The position numbers were made by a program, and so were the translations under genes. From NCBI RefSeq assembly GCF_001612785.1, contig NZ_BDBC01000054.1:58899-122898 (forward strand): a stretch of 64,000 bases of DNA, written 5' to 3'. Each line of letters starts with the position of its first letter. The first letter of the stretch is position 1. The notes beneath the pieces were generated by a model. The model was not told where the DNA came from. It ran no database searches and worked only from the letters and a program-made list of their open reading frames with translations. Positions 17,826 through 26,718 of this stretch are shown one piece after another. This DNA is from Nocardia beijingensis NBRC 16342. Its GTDB lineage: Bacteria; Actinomycetota; Actinomycetes; Mycobacteriales; Mycobacteriaceae.

Positions 17826-18326
17826 TCAGTCCTCCTGTCGCGCTGTGGCCCGCGGAAGCGGGGAGCCATCGGATACCGCGGTGGGCACGAACGCGGCGAG
17901 CACCTCGCCGACGGCGGCGACCGCCTCCGGCACCGCCGCGGCGACCGGGGCGGACAGGCCGATGCCCTCCGCCACGCAGGCGACCTGGCAGCCGATCACC
18001 ACCGTGGGCGGTAGCACGCCACCCAGCGCGCGCACCCCGGCGAAGACGGCGTCCGGGCTCATCGCGTGGGCGTCGAGCTGGGCGCCGGTGTCCTCCGGTT
18101 CGGCGCCGAACACCTCGATCCGGCCGGGCGCGCCGCGGTCGGGCAGCGCGTCGATCAACAGCAGCGCCGCCCAGGGGTCGAGCAGGTCGTAGGCGAGATG
18201 CATGCCGCGGATGCCGTAGTCCACCGCGCGCACGCCGGGGGCGGGGTGGCGCGGCAGCCTGCGCACCACCTCGGGGCCGAATCCGTCGTCGCCGAGGAAG
18301 ATGTTGCCGATCCCGGCGATCAGCAC
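17826..18326 (-). CDS. hydrogenase maturation endopeptidase (HyaD/HupD type)
   Basis: This protease removes the C-terminal peptide of the large subunit once nickel is inserted. The 166-residue protein has the family motif GNIFLGDDGFG at the N-terminus with the nickel-sensing Asp, a conserved DYGIRG-HLAY segment and the mid-protein LLLIDA strand with an Asp. The start is a GTG 13 bases after the preceding gene, with a GAAGAGGGG ribosome-binding site. HhyL carries a 22-residue C-terminal tail after its last nickel-binding motif, the expected substrate. Confidence 0.93.
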   Translation of the reverse strand: MLIAGIGNIFLGDDGFGPEVVRRLPRHPAPGVRAVDYGIRGMHLAYDLLDPWAALLLIDALPDRGAPGRIEVFGAEPEDTGAQLDAHAMSPDAVFAGVRALGGVLPPTVVIGCQVACVAEGIGLSAPVAAAVPEAVAAVGEVLAAFVPTAVSDGSPLPRATARQED

Positions 18327-18339
18327 CGCGGCCGTCGGG

Positions 18340-18657
18340 TCACCCCTCTTCCTCGGTGGGCGTGGTCGCGCCGCCGACCCGCGCGTCGTCGACCTTTCCG
18401 GTCGCCGTCTCGCCGGGAACGTTGGCGGTGTCCTTGCGCTCGTCGTAGGGCGGCGCCGCCGCTTCGGTGCCCGGCGGGGCTTGCGAGGTGAACTCGGTGC
18501 CCTTCTTGACGTCGTCCGAATGCGCGGAGGTCATCTCCTCGTGATCGATGTGCCCCGGTTCCCGTTCCGCCGGGCCTCCGGCCGCGACATTCGCGCCCGC
18601 GTCGCGCGAACCAGGCGCGCCACGTGCCGATTGCGGCTCTTCGCGATGTTCACCCAT
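18340..18657 (-). CDS. small disordered hydrophilic protein in hydrogenase operon, 105 aa
   Basis: A 105-residue protein almost without hydrophobic residues, rich in Glu, Gly, Ala, Thr, Asp and Pro, ending T-P-T-E-E-E-G. No domain, signal or membrane segment is visible and it is predicted to be disordered. It lies in the operon between the 39-residue membrane protein and the protease gene, and it is preceded by GGAAGC close to the ATG. I do not recognise a family. A role as assembly or membrane-docking factor is possible but unproven. Confidence 0.72.
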   Translation of the reverse strand: MGEHREEPQSARGAPGSRDAGANVAAGGPAEREPGHIDHEEMTSAHSDDVKKGTEFTSQAPPGTEAAAPPYDERKDTANVPGETATGKVDDARVGGATTPTEEEG

Positions 18658-18680
18658 GATGCTTCCTTTCCGATGCCCCG

Positions 18681-18800
18681 CTACATGTGCCGGATCTTCA
18701 GGTATCGCCGCAGATCCGGGATCGACCGCACGCCGAGATACACCCCCGCCGCCACCAGCACGGCGACGACGGTCGTCGAGACCACTCCCACGGTTTCCAT
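18681..18800 (-). CDS. single-helix membrane micropeptide, 39 aa (DUF6893-like)
   Basis: A 39-residue peptide starting METVGVVSTT, with one hydrophobic helix (residues about 5-21) and a basic C-terminal tail (RSIPDLRRYLKIRHM). AAGGAAG lies 6 bases before the ATG. It resembles the tiny DUF6893 proteins of actinobacteria. It starts 13 bases after the preceding 442-residue protein gene. With an N-out or N-in anchor and a cationic tail it could tether the soluble hydrogenase, which has no Tat signal or membrane subunit, to the membrane; this is inference. Confidence 0.7.
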   Translation of the reverse strand: METVGVVSTTVVAVLVAAGVYLGVRSIPDLRRYLKIRHM

Positions 18801-18813
18801 TGCGGACTTCCTT

Positions 18814-20142
18814 TCATTCCTCGGTGCCGTCGAGCGGCTCCAGTTCGTCGGGCGCGAAATACAGGTAGCGCCCGTACCATTCGTGCAGCTCGGCCGCCGG
18901 ATCGGCATCCAGCACCACCCCGACGTGCGCCTGCCCGTCCACGTCCTGGTGCACGGAGACGACCCGGGCGCACTGCCCGTCGAAGAACAGGTCCTGGGCG
19001 TCGGCCCGCCGCGCCGGATGCAGCCGGACGTGGCTGCCCTTGCGCACCAGCGCCCCCGCCACCGGCACGGCGTCGAGGTCGGGGCGAACGGCCGCGTCGG
19101 CCAGCGGGTCCCACCAATCGACGCCTTCGGGAACCTCCGGGATCAACCCCGGCCCCTCGGCGTGCGGGTCGCGCAGCACCCCGTGCAGCTGCCGCATCGC
19201 GTCGGGCGACATGGCCTCGCAGCGGTCGATGATCTCCGCCGCGCGCGGGTCGGTTGCGCGGGCCCGTGCCTTCTCCGCGTCGGTCATGGTGAGGATGCGC
19301 AGCGTGAGGATCTCGTCGATCTCGGTGGAGTCGAACAGCGCGCCTTCGCTCTGCTCCGCGATCTCCGGGTGGTCGTAGAGGATGATCGGCGAGATGAGCA
19401 CCACGCTGTAATCGCCCGGCGGCCCCGCGAGCACCGGGAAGCACCGGTATCGGTCGCAGCGGGCGGCCGCGGCGGTGGCATCGGGCGGCGGTTCCAGCAG
19501 GGAGACGAACTGTCCGCCGGTGATCTCCGCGATGACGTGCGCGCCGATCAGCGAGCGGGCGATGGCGTCGCGTTTGTCGGTCGCCGGCGCGCCCACGTTG
19601 CGCAGGACGACCGTCAGCCGCAGGAAACCGTCGTCGCGGTCGGCGGCGAGTTCCAGTTCGCCCGCCAGCGGCAGCCGGGTCCGCACGAACGAGCCGGGCG
19701 CGGAGACGGCGGCCGTGGCGATCCGCTCGGCGTCGGAGCCGCCCGGGATGTCGAGCGGGCGGACCAGAGGGCCCGGCGCGACCGGGCCGACGGCGATCTC
19801 CTGCTCGACCGCCTCGTCCCAGGACAGCCACGACCGCGCGCCATCGGTCAGCTCCGCGACGGGCGTGCCGTCCTCGTCCACCACCTGGCGGCGCTGGAGC
19901 TGTAGGAACCGCACGGTCAGCGTGAGCTCGGGATGCTCGCCCGGATCGATCAGGCACTGGGCCGACATAGTCGACTCCTCACCGAGCCCGGCCGCGGCGG
20001 CCCCGCGCGGCCCGAGCACGCCGAACTGCCAGCGCGACTGGTTCTTGCGCGCGTCGGCCCGATAGGGGTAGAGCAGGTAGCCCTCGTAGAGCACCGCGTC
20101 GGCCACGGCGCGGGCGCGGGCACGAGCTTCCGCGGTCGTCAC
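18814..20142 (-). CDS. hydrogenase-associated accessory protein, 442 aa
   Basis: A soluble protein with no family name that I can give. It begins with a helical segment containing V-L-Y-E-G-Y-L-L-Y-P-Y-R and a Q-S-R-W-Q-F-G-V-L motif. Several beta-rich segments follow, then a C-terminal part ending with the WYGRYLYFAPDELEPLDG sequence. Homologues with this start motif occur in actinobacterial group 1h hydrogenase clusters. It overlaps the DUF6084 gene by 4 bases (GTGA). No cofactor motif is obvious; it could be an assembly factor or a structural partner. Confidence 0.85.
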   Translation of the reverse strand: MTTAEARARARAVADAVLYEGYLLYPYRADARKNQSRWQFGVLGPRGAAAAGLGEESTMSAQCLIDPGEHPELTLTVRFLQLQRRQVVDEDGTPVAELTDGARSWLSWDEAVEQEIAVGPVAPGPLVRPLDIPGGSDAERIATAAVSAPGSFVRTRLPLAGELELAADRDDGFLRLTVVLRNVGAPATDKRDAIARSLIGAHVIAEITGGQFVSLLEPPPDATAAAARCDRYRCFPVLAGPPGDYSVVLISPIILYDHPEIAEQSEGALFDSTEIDEILTLRILTMTDAEKARARATDPRAAEIIDRCEAMSPDAMRQLHGVLRDPHAEGPGLIPEVPEGVDWWDPLADAAVRPDLDAVPVAGALVRKGSHVRLHPARRADAQDLFFDGQCARVVSVHQDVDGQAHVGVVLDADPAAELHEWYGRYLYFAPDELEPLDGTEE

Positions 20143-20786
20143 GGCGTCTCCTCGCTGCTGGTCAGCAACCGGGTCACCGCGTCGTCGAAGCCGGGCAGGC
20201 CGTGGCTGGATTTGTAACCGGCCAGCGCCCGGAGCGTGTCGTTGTGCAGCCGCACCCAGCCGGAATTCGGGTAGTACGCGTCCATCAGGCCCTGCCACAC
20301 CGACACGGGCATCTCGAACTTGTCCTCGCGGTCCCACGGGATCTGCTGGATGGCGAATCCGGTCGTGCCCCGGATGAAGACCGTCCCGCTGAACAGGAAC
20401 AACAGCGGAACCACACCTTCGCGCAACGCGTGCAGGTACTTCGATCCGGTCACCTCGAAGTCGTAGGTGCACGGCATCGGCAGGTCCACTTGGGCGCCGC
20501 CGGTGAAACTCGGCACCATGGTGGCGCAGTGCATCCACAGGAACGAACGCTGGGTCTCGTGCCACCGTTCGCGCGGACCGAACAGATCGACCAGCCCGGC
20601 GGCCTCCTCGTCGGAGTAGCCACGGCGGAACGGTTCGATGCGCACCTGCGCGCGCAGAGCGATGGCGTGCACGGGTTCCTCCGCGAGCGCGGCGATGCCG
20701 ACGCGCGCGGACAGGATCGGCGCGACGGCGTACGGCTCGGGTTTGATCTCGAGCACGGCGAACGTCGTCGAGTACACCGGGCTCAT
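20139..20786 (-). CDS. DUF6084 family protein
   Basis: A 215-residue protein with the conserved pattern of DUF6084: a beta-rich N-terminus (F-A-V-L-E-I-K-P-E-P-Y), the F-R-R-G-Y-S segment, R-E-R-W-H-E-T-Q-R-S-F-L-W and the C-terminal IQQIPWDREDKF region. The family is found next to [NiFe]-hydrogenase and DUF5947 genes; its function is unknown. It is translationally coupled to both neighbours by 4-base overlaps. Confidence 0.85.
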   Translation of the reverse strand: MSPVYSTTFAVLEIKPEPYAVAPILSARVGIAALAEEPVHAIALRAQVRIEPFRRGYSDEEAAGLVDLFGPRERWHETQRSFLWMHCATMVPSFTGGAQVDLPMPCTYDFEVTGSKYLHALREGVVPLLFLFSGTVFIRGTTGFAIQQIPWDREDKFEMPVSVWQGLMDAYYPNSGWVRLHNDTLRALAGYKSSHGLPGFDDAVTRLLTSSEETP

Positions 20787-21418
20787 GCCGCACCACCGGA
20801 TCTCGCGCGCGCCGACGCCTCGGCGAAGAACTGCTCCAGATACCGGTGCACGTCCTGGCCGCCGTCGAATCCGCGCCACAGCAGCCGCATCCGGCCGACG
20901 AACTCGTAGCAGGCGTCGATCGGCAGCAGCAGGCAGGCCGCCCGCTCGGTGCGGCGGTCGGGCACCCGGATGAGCAGCGCTTCCACATCGGGGGCGAGCA
21001 CGTCCAGCTCGGGATGCCGATCGAGAATCGAATTCCATTGCTCCAGTGGCAATTCCGACTCCGTCGCGCCCGCGGGCCCTGGATAGAACGCCACCGTGCG
21101 GTCCAGCGCGGAATTGCGGAAGAAGAACGCCAGACTCACCGGGATATCGAGCGCGTCCCATTCCGCCCGGCTGATCGTGAAATCGGGGAACGCCAGATAC
21201 CGGTCCGGCACCGCCCGATAGCGCAGCTCCGCCTTCTGGTCGACGAACAGCAGGTAGCAGCCGCGGCACACGCACATCAACTGTCTGCCTTCGACATTCA
21301 CCACGTGCTGGTGCTGCTCGGCGATGCGCTCCGCGCACATCTCGCACCGCTCGCCGGGCCGAGGGCCGGGCCCGCGATCGGCGGCGATCCGCTGTAGCGC
21401 GCGAAACGGTGTGCTCAC
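20783..21418 (-). CDS. DUF5947 family protein with zinc-ribbon-like cysteines
   Basis: A 211-residue protein starting at a GTG that overlaps the preceding stop (GTGA). Residues about 22-60 carry C-E-M-C and C-V-C-R-G-C, which look like a zinc or Fe-S knuckle. The rest resembles DUF5947, including the conserved F-F-F-R-N-S motif. DUF5947 genes accompany group 1h hydrogenases. The cysteines make an assembly or electron-transfer role plausible, but nothing more specific can be said. Confidence 0.85.
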   Translation of the reverse strand: MSTPFRALQRIAADRGPGPRPGERCEMCAERIAEQHQHVVNVEGRQLMCVCRGCYLLFVDQKAELRYRAVPDRYLAFPDFTISRAEWDALDIPVSLAFFFRNSALDRTVAFYPGPAGATESELPLEQWNSILDRHPELDVLAPDVEALLIRVPDRRTERAACLLLPIDACYEFVGRMRLLWRGFDGGQDVHRYLEQFFAEASARARSGGAA

Positions 21419-22335
21419 CCGCCGACCTCCACCGGCACCGCCACCGACAGTTCGCCGGAGCGCACCAGCACGGGCAGCGGTTCGAGGTGCCCGTCGCCGT
21501 CGACCCTGGCGCCCGCGTGCACCACGTCGTAGTGCGCCCGGCAGGTCGGGCACCGCAGCACCGCGTCACCGGCGGGGAAACCCACGCGCCGCTCCAGCGC
21601 CGCACCCGCGAGCGAGCGGTCGCACGCCGGGCAGTGGTCCCGGTAGGCGTACAACTCCTCCCCCACCCGGCAGGCGAGCACGGTGAGCCCGCCGACGGCG
21701 AAACCGCCCACCTCGCCCGCGCCGAGTTCGGCCAGTTCCGGGACCGCGACCCAGCTGCCGGACCGCCCGCCGTCCGCGCGCACGCGGGAGAACAGCGAGT
21801 CGGCGGAGATCACCCCCGCCGACTCGGTCGCCGCGGCGACGACTTCGATGGACTCGATCTCCGGCGCGGCCGCCCGCACCGCGTCCTCCACGGCCAGTTC
21901 GAGCGTCACCGACGAGGACGGACAGCTCTTGCAGCTACCCGCCAGCTCCAACCGGACCACCCCGTCGGCGATGTCGACCAGATGGACGTCGCCGCCGTGG
22001 GACCCCAGATACGGACGCACGCTGTCCAGCGCGTTCGCCACGCGGGTGGTCACATCGTGCGGATGCAACCCGTGCACGAGCAGCAAGCTCGCGACCAGAT
22101 CGTCGCGGGCCAGCCGCTCGACCGCCGCGTCGTCGAGCAGCTCGATCACGCGGGTCAGTCCCGCGCCGTAGAGTCCGACCAGTTCGCGCACCAGCTGCTC
22201 CGCGCGTTCGCGGGCGAGCGCACCGCCCGCCGAACTCGCTTCCAGCAAGGTCTCGATGCGATCACCGGCTTCACGCCACCGGGAGTCGTCGAGCGTCGCG
22301 TCGTCCCGGCCGTCCGGGCGATCCTCCACCGTCAC
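21415..22335 (-). CDS. NFU-domain/Rieske-like fusion protein, candidate electron-transfer partner of the hydrogenase (HhyE-like)
   Basis: The 306-residue protein has an N-terminal helical part, an NFU-type Fe-S domain (residues about 110-165, with the C-K-S-C-P-S-S motif), and a C-terminal Rieske-type beta fold (about 190-290). In the latter the canonical CxH/CxxH ligands are replaced by H-C-P-A-C and C-P-T-C-R-A-H. The gene lies 27 bases after hhyL. In mycobacteria an Fe-S protein encoded beside the group 1h hydrogenase (HhyE) is proposed to pass electrons toward the quinone pool; I infer the same role. It overlaps the DUF5947 gene by 4 bases. Confidence 0.88.
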   Translation of the reverse strand: MTVEDRPDGRDDATLDDSRWREAGDRIETLLEASSAGGALARERAEQLVRELVGLYGAGLTRVIELLDDAAVERLARDDLVASLLLVHGLHPHDVTTRVANALDSVRPYLGSHGGDVHLVDIADGVVRLELAGSCKSCPSSSVTLELAVEDAVRAAAPEIESIEVVAAATESAGVISADSLFSRVRADGGRSGSWVAVPELAELGAGEVGGFAVGGLTVLACRVGEELYAYRDHCPACDRSLAGAALERRVGFPAGDAVLRCPTCRAHYDVVHAGARVDGDGHLEPLPVLVRSGELSVAVPVEVGG

Positions 22336-22362
22336 CTCCGGGTCGTTTCGCCCGACGCGGAC

Positions 22363-24159
22363 TCACTCGGGTGTGAGCGTCTGCGTCGGTGAGTGCAGCT
22401 TCTCCAGCGTCTTGCCCTTGCCGAGATACATGTGCACGCCGCACGGCAGGCACGGATCGAAACTGCGCACGGTGCGCATGACGTCGATGCCCTTGAAGTG
22501 CTCGCGATCGTTCTCCTCGAAGATCGGCTGGCCCTGCACCGCGTCCTCATAGGGTCCCGGCGTGCCGAAGCTGTCGCGCGGGCTGGCGTTCCACGGCGTC
22601 GGCGGGTACGGGTGGTAGTTCGCGATCTTGCCGTCCCTGATCACCATGTGATGCGACAGCACGCCGCGCACCGCCTCGGTGAAGCCGCAGCCGATCCCCT
22701 CTTCCGGCACCTCGAACTTCTCCCAGGTCTTGGTGTGGCCCGCCCGGATCTCCGCCATCGCCTTCTCCGCGAAGTGCAGCGCACAGGCGGCCGCGTACGC
22801 CTGGAAATAGGTGCGCGCGCGGTTGCGCTCGAGGGTGTTGCTGCCGTGCACCGGGATCTTCCATTCCAGCGTGACCGGACCTTTGAGAGCGGTCTTGGGC
22901 AGGTTGATCTGCACGCTGTGCCCGGTCGCCTTCACGTAGCCGATGTCGATCAGGTTCGCCAGCGCCGTCGACCACAGCCGCGCCAGCGGGCCGCCACCGG
23001 TGTCCAAGGGAAGGTAGTCGGTGCCGTCGAACCAGCGCGGCGACATGACCCAGCTGTACTTCTCGTCCAGGTCGCGTTTCTGCGGCCGGGGATTGGTGTG
23101 CTGGTTCCAGGGATGGCGCCGGTCCACCGGGTTGCCCAGCGGATCGGTCTTGACGAACATCTCCTGATCGGTCCAGTCCTCGTAGTACGAACTGCCCAGC
23201 AGGATCCGCAGACCCAGGTTGATGTCGACCAGGGAGGTGGTCAGCAGCTTGCCGTCGACGACGACGCCGGGGGTCACGTACATCTTGCGGCCCCAGTCCG
23301 CCATGTCCTTGTACTCGAAGTTGCAGACCTCCGGGTCCTGGAACGAGCCCCAGCAGCCCAGCAGCGTGCGCCGCAGACCGACCTTCTCGTACCCCGGCAT
23401 CGCTTCGTAGAAGAAGTCGAACAGATCGTCGTGCATCGGCACGACCTTCTTCATGAACTCCACGTAGCGCATCAGCCGGGACATGTAGTCGGTCATCAAC
23501 TGGATGGTCGCGACCGTGCCCGGCCCACCCGGATACAGCGTGGACGGGTGCACGTGCCTGCCCTCCATCAGGCAGAACATCTCCCGCGTGATCCGGCTGA
23601 CCTGCAACGCCTCCCGGTAGAACTCACCGGTGAACGGGTTGAGCGCCCGCATGATGTCGGCGACGGTGCGATACCCGTGGTCGCCGGCGTGCGGAGCCTC
23701 GGTGTTCTCCGCCCTGGCCAGCACGCCCGGATTGGTCTCGGCGACCATCTTCTCGCAGTAGTCCACGCCGACCAGGTTCTCCTGGAAGATGTTGTGGTCG
23801 AACATGTACTCGGCGGCCTCGCCGAGGTTGACGACCCACTCGCCGAGGTGCGGCGGGCGCACGCCGTAGGCCATGTTCTGGCAGTAGCACGAACAGGTGG
23901 CGTGGTTGTCACCGCAGATGCCGCAGATGCGGCTGGTGATGAAGTGCGCGTCGCGCGGGTCCTTGCCCTTCATGAAGATCGAGTAGCCGCGGAAGATCGA
24001 GGACGTGCTGTGGCACTCGACCACTTCCCGATTCTCGAAGTCGATCTTGGTGTAGATGCCGAGGCTGCCGACGATGCGAGTGATCGGGTCCCACGCCATC
24101 TCGACGAGGCGGTCCGGCTCGATCGTCTTGTGCGACGGCTCCGGGATGATCTGGGTCAT
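22363..24159 (-). CDS. hhyL: [NiFe]-hydrogenase group 1h large subunit
   Basis: Catalytic subunit carrying the Ni-Fe(CN)2CO site. The 598-residue protein has the L1 motif RICGICGDNHA with two nickel-binding cysteines near residue 78 and the L2 motif DPCLPCGVH near the C-terminus. A 22-residue tail follows that the maturation protease should remove. Overall sequence features, such as C-S-C-Y-C-Q-N-M-A-Y-G after L1, fit the oxygen-tolerant, high-affinity 'actinobacterial' group 1h enzymes that oxidise H2 down to atmospheric levels. GGAGG precedes the ATG, 11 bases after the hhyS stop. Confidence 0.97.
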   Translation of the reverse strand: MTQIIPEPSHKTIEPDRLVEMAWDPITRIVGSLGIYTKIDFENREVVECHSTSSIFRGYSIFMKGKDPRDAHFITSRICGICGDNHATCSCYCQNMAYGVRPPHLGEWVVNLGEAAEYMFDHNIFQENLVGVDYCEKMVAETNPGVLARAENTEAPHAGDHGYRTVADIMRALNPFTGEFYREALQVSRITREMFCLMEGRHVHPSTLYPGGPGTVATIQLMTDYMSRLMRYVEFMKKVVPMHDDLFDFFYEAMPGYEKVGLRRTLLGCWGSFQDPEVCNFEYKDMADWGRKMYVTPGVVVDGKLLTTSLVDINLGLRILLGSSYYEDWTDQEMFVKTDPLGNPVDRRHPWNQHTNPRPQKRDLDEKYSWVMSPRWFDGTDYLPLDTGGGPLARLWSTALANLIDIGYVKATGHSVQINLPKTALKGPVTLEWKIPVHGSNTLERNRARTYFQAYAAACALHFAEKAMAEIRAGHTKTWEKFEVPEEGIGCGFTEAVRGVLSHHMVIRDGKIANYHPYPPTPWNASPRDSFGTPGPYEDAVQGQPIFEENDREHFKGIDVMRTVRSFDPCLPCGVHMYLGKGKTLEKLHSPTQTLTPE

Positions 24160-24170
24160 CAGAGAACCTC

Positions 24171-25226
<1,056 letters not shown>

Positions 25227-25295
25227 ATCGCCACCTCCCGCAGCGGACCACGGGGGCCGAATCTCACCTTTCTCGAAGAAGGGGTCACCCGTAGC

Positions 25296-25311
25296 TGTGA
25301 TCCTGATCACT
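25296..25311 (-). promoter_or_regulatory. CRP/GlxR-type binding site upstream of hhyS
   Basis: The plus strand reads TGTGATCCTGATCACT. It contains both half-sites of the CRP consensus TGTGA-N6-TCACA with one terminal mismatch, inside the perfect dyad GTGATC-CT-GATCAC. It lies at the 3' end of hypB, 70 bases before the hhyS ATG, a spacing that permits activation. GlxR/CRP regulators are general in mycolata and respond to carbon state. Confidence 0.65.
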
Positions 25312-25316
25312 TCACT

Positions 25317-26159
25317 TTAAGCGCGCCCGGCGGCATCCTCAAGAGCCGCCGGACCGGCCGCGCGACGCTGCCCGGCAAGCCAGTCGTACCAGGTAGACAG
25401 GCCTTCACCAGTGCGAACAGACAGCGGGAAGACCTCGACGCCGGGGTGTATCGAATGGATGTATTCCCGGCATCGGTCCAGGTCGAAATCGACATACGGC
25501 AGCAGGTCGGTCTTGTTCACCAGTACCAGCTCCGCGGCCTGGAACATGTGCGGATACTTCAGCGGTTTGTCGGTCCCCTCGGTCACCGAGACGACCACCA
25601 CCTTCGCCCGCTCCCCCAGATCGAACAGCGCCGGGCAGACCAGGTTGCCGACGTTCTCCACGAACAGCAACGTGCCCGGCGCGGGGTCGAGCGTCTCCAG
25701 CGCGCGATACATCATCTCGGCGTCCAGATGGCAGCCCGCCCCGGTGTTGACCTGCACGACACCGCAGCCCGTCGCCTTGATCCGTTCGGCGTCGAGCAGG
25801 GTCGCCTGATCCCCCTCGATCACTGCGATCGGAGTTTGCCCGGACTCGCGGATGGTGCGTTCCAGCAAGGTGGTCTTACCCGCGCCGGGAGAGCTGGTCA
25901 TGTTGAGCGCGACGATGCCGCGCTCGGCCAGCCGGGCGCGGTTGCGCTGCGCCAGCTCGTCGTTCTTGGCGAGCACCTTCAGCTCCAGGGTGACCGTCTC
26001 GGTGGCGGGCACGTGGACGTGGTCGGCGCCGGGGCCGTGCTCATGGGGATGGTGCTCGTGGTCGGGATGGGCGTGATCGTGTCCGTCGGCGTGCTGGTGG
26101 TCGTGCGGGACGCGGATCAGCGCGGCGGCGTCGTCGCCGCACCCGCAGGTTGCGCACAT
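25317..26159 (-). CDS. hypB: hydrogenase nickel incorporation GTPase HypB
   Basis: HypB is the GTPase that, with HypA, inserts nickel into the large subunit. The 280-residue protein begins with the high-affinity metal site M-C-A-T-C-G-C, has a His/Asp-rich stretch (residues about 18-50) for nickel storage, the P-loop SSPGAGKTTLLE near residue 90, and a GTPase NKTDLL motif. It overlaps the end of hypA by 43 bases; the start is fixed by the conserved N-terminus. Confidence 0.97.
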   Translation of the reverse strand: MCATCGCGDDAAALIRVPHDHQHADGHDHAHPDHEHHPHEHGPGADHVHVPATETVTLELKVLAKNDELAQRNRARLAERGIVALNMTSSPGAGKTTLLERTIRESGQTPIAVIEGDQATLLDAERIKATGCGVVQVNTGAGCHLDAEMMYRALETLDPAPGTLLFVENVGNLVCPALFDLGERAKVVVVSVTEGTDKPLKYPHMFQAAELVLVNKTDLLPYVDFDLDRCREYIHSIHPGVEVFPLSVRTGEGLSTWYDWLAGQRRAAGPAALEDAAGRA

Positions 26160-26491
26160 GCCTCACTCACCTCCATGGATCGGATTCGCAGCTCGCGCCC
26201 GGCGCGGATCTCGACATCGGCGCTGCCACAGGGACACAGCGGGATCGGGTCGGGCAGCCGGAACTCGGCGCCGCAGGTGCGGCATGCCGCCATACCCGGG
26301 ATCTCCACCAGGACCAGTTCCGCGCCCTCGGCGACGGTCGCCTCGGCCGCGACTTCGAAACAGAACCGCATGGCCTCGGGCACGACGGCACACAGCGCGC
26401 CGACCTCGACGGTGACGGAGTGGACCCGCCGGCCCGCCGCGTGCTCGCAGACAGCGTCGATGACGCACCGCGTGATGGCCATTTCGTGCAT
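26117..26491 (-). CDS. hypA: hydrogenase nickel incorporation protein HypA
   Basis: HypA delivers nickel to the large subunit. The 124-residue protein begins M-H-E, whose amino group, His2 and Glu3 bind nickel. It has the zinc site C-R-T-C plus C-P-C-G (one-residue spacing in the second pair). The upstream in-frame extension was rejected because the conserved start is M-H-E-M. It is the first gene of the hydrogenase operon; a C-terminal tail extends beyond the usual 113-116 residues because of the long overlap with hypB. Confidence 0.95.
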   Translation of the reverse strand: MHEMAITRCVIDAVCEHAAGRRVHSVTVEVGALCAVVPEAMRFCFEVAAEATVAEGAELVLVEIPGMAACRTCGAEFRLPDPIPLCPCGSADVEIRAGRELRIRSMEVSEACAQPAGAATTPPR

Positions 26492-26718
26492 TCCGACCTC
26501 GATTCCTCGAGTGGACAAATTCGAGGCTACTCCGGGGCAAACCTTCAGCGGGCGGGAACGCCGCGGCTCCGTTTCCAGCGCTAAGCACACCGTCGACCCC
26601 GCTCCCCGGTACCGCGGCAGGGATCTCCCTCGGATCCCCGCCGCCCGACAGCAAACACCTGGTGCTTACCCGCGCACGGGTCCGTCACACCGGCGTCCGG
26701 CAACGAGGGGCGTGGCGG
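26492..26718. promoter_or_regulatory. control region upstream of hypA
   Basis: No gene is present. The stretch holds the presumed promoter of the hyp-hhy operon on the minus strand and the 3' flank of the PepSY gene. An imperfect 15-bp dyad, AAACACC-T-GGTGCTT, lies at 26653-26667 and is a candidate operator. I could not assign -10/-35 elements with confidence. Confidence 0.4.
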
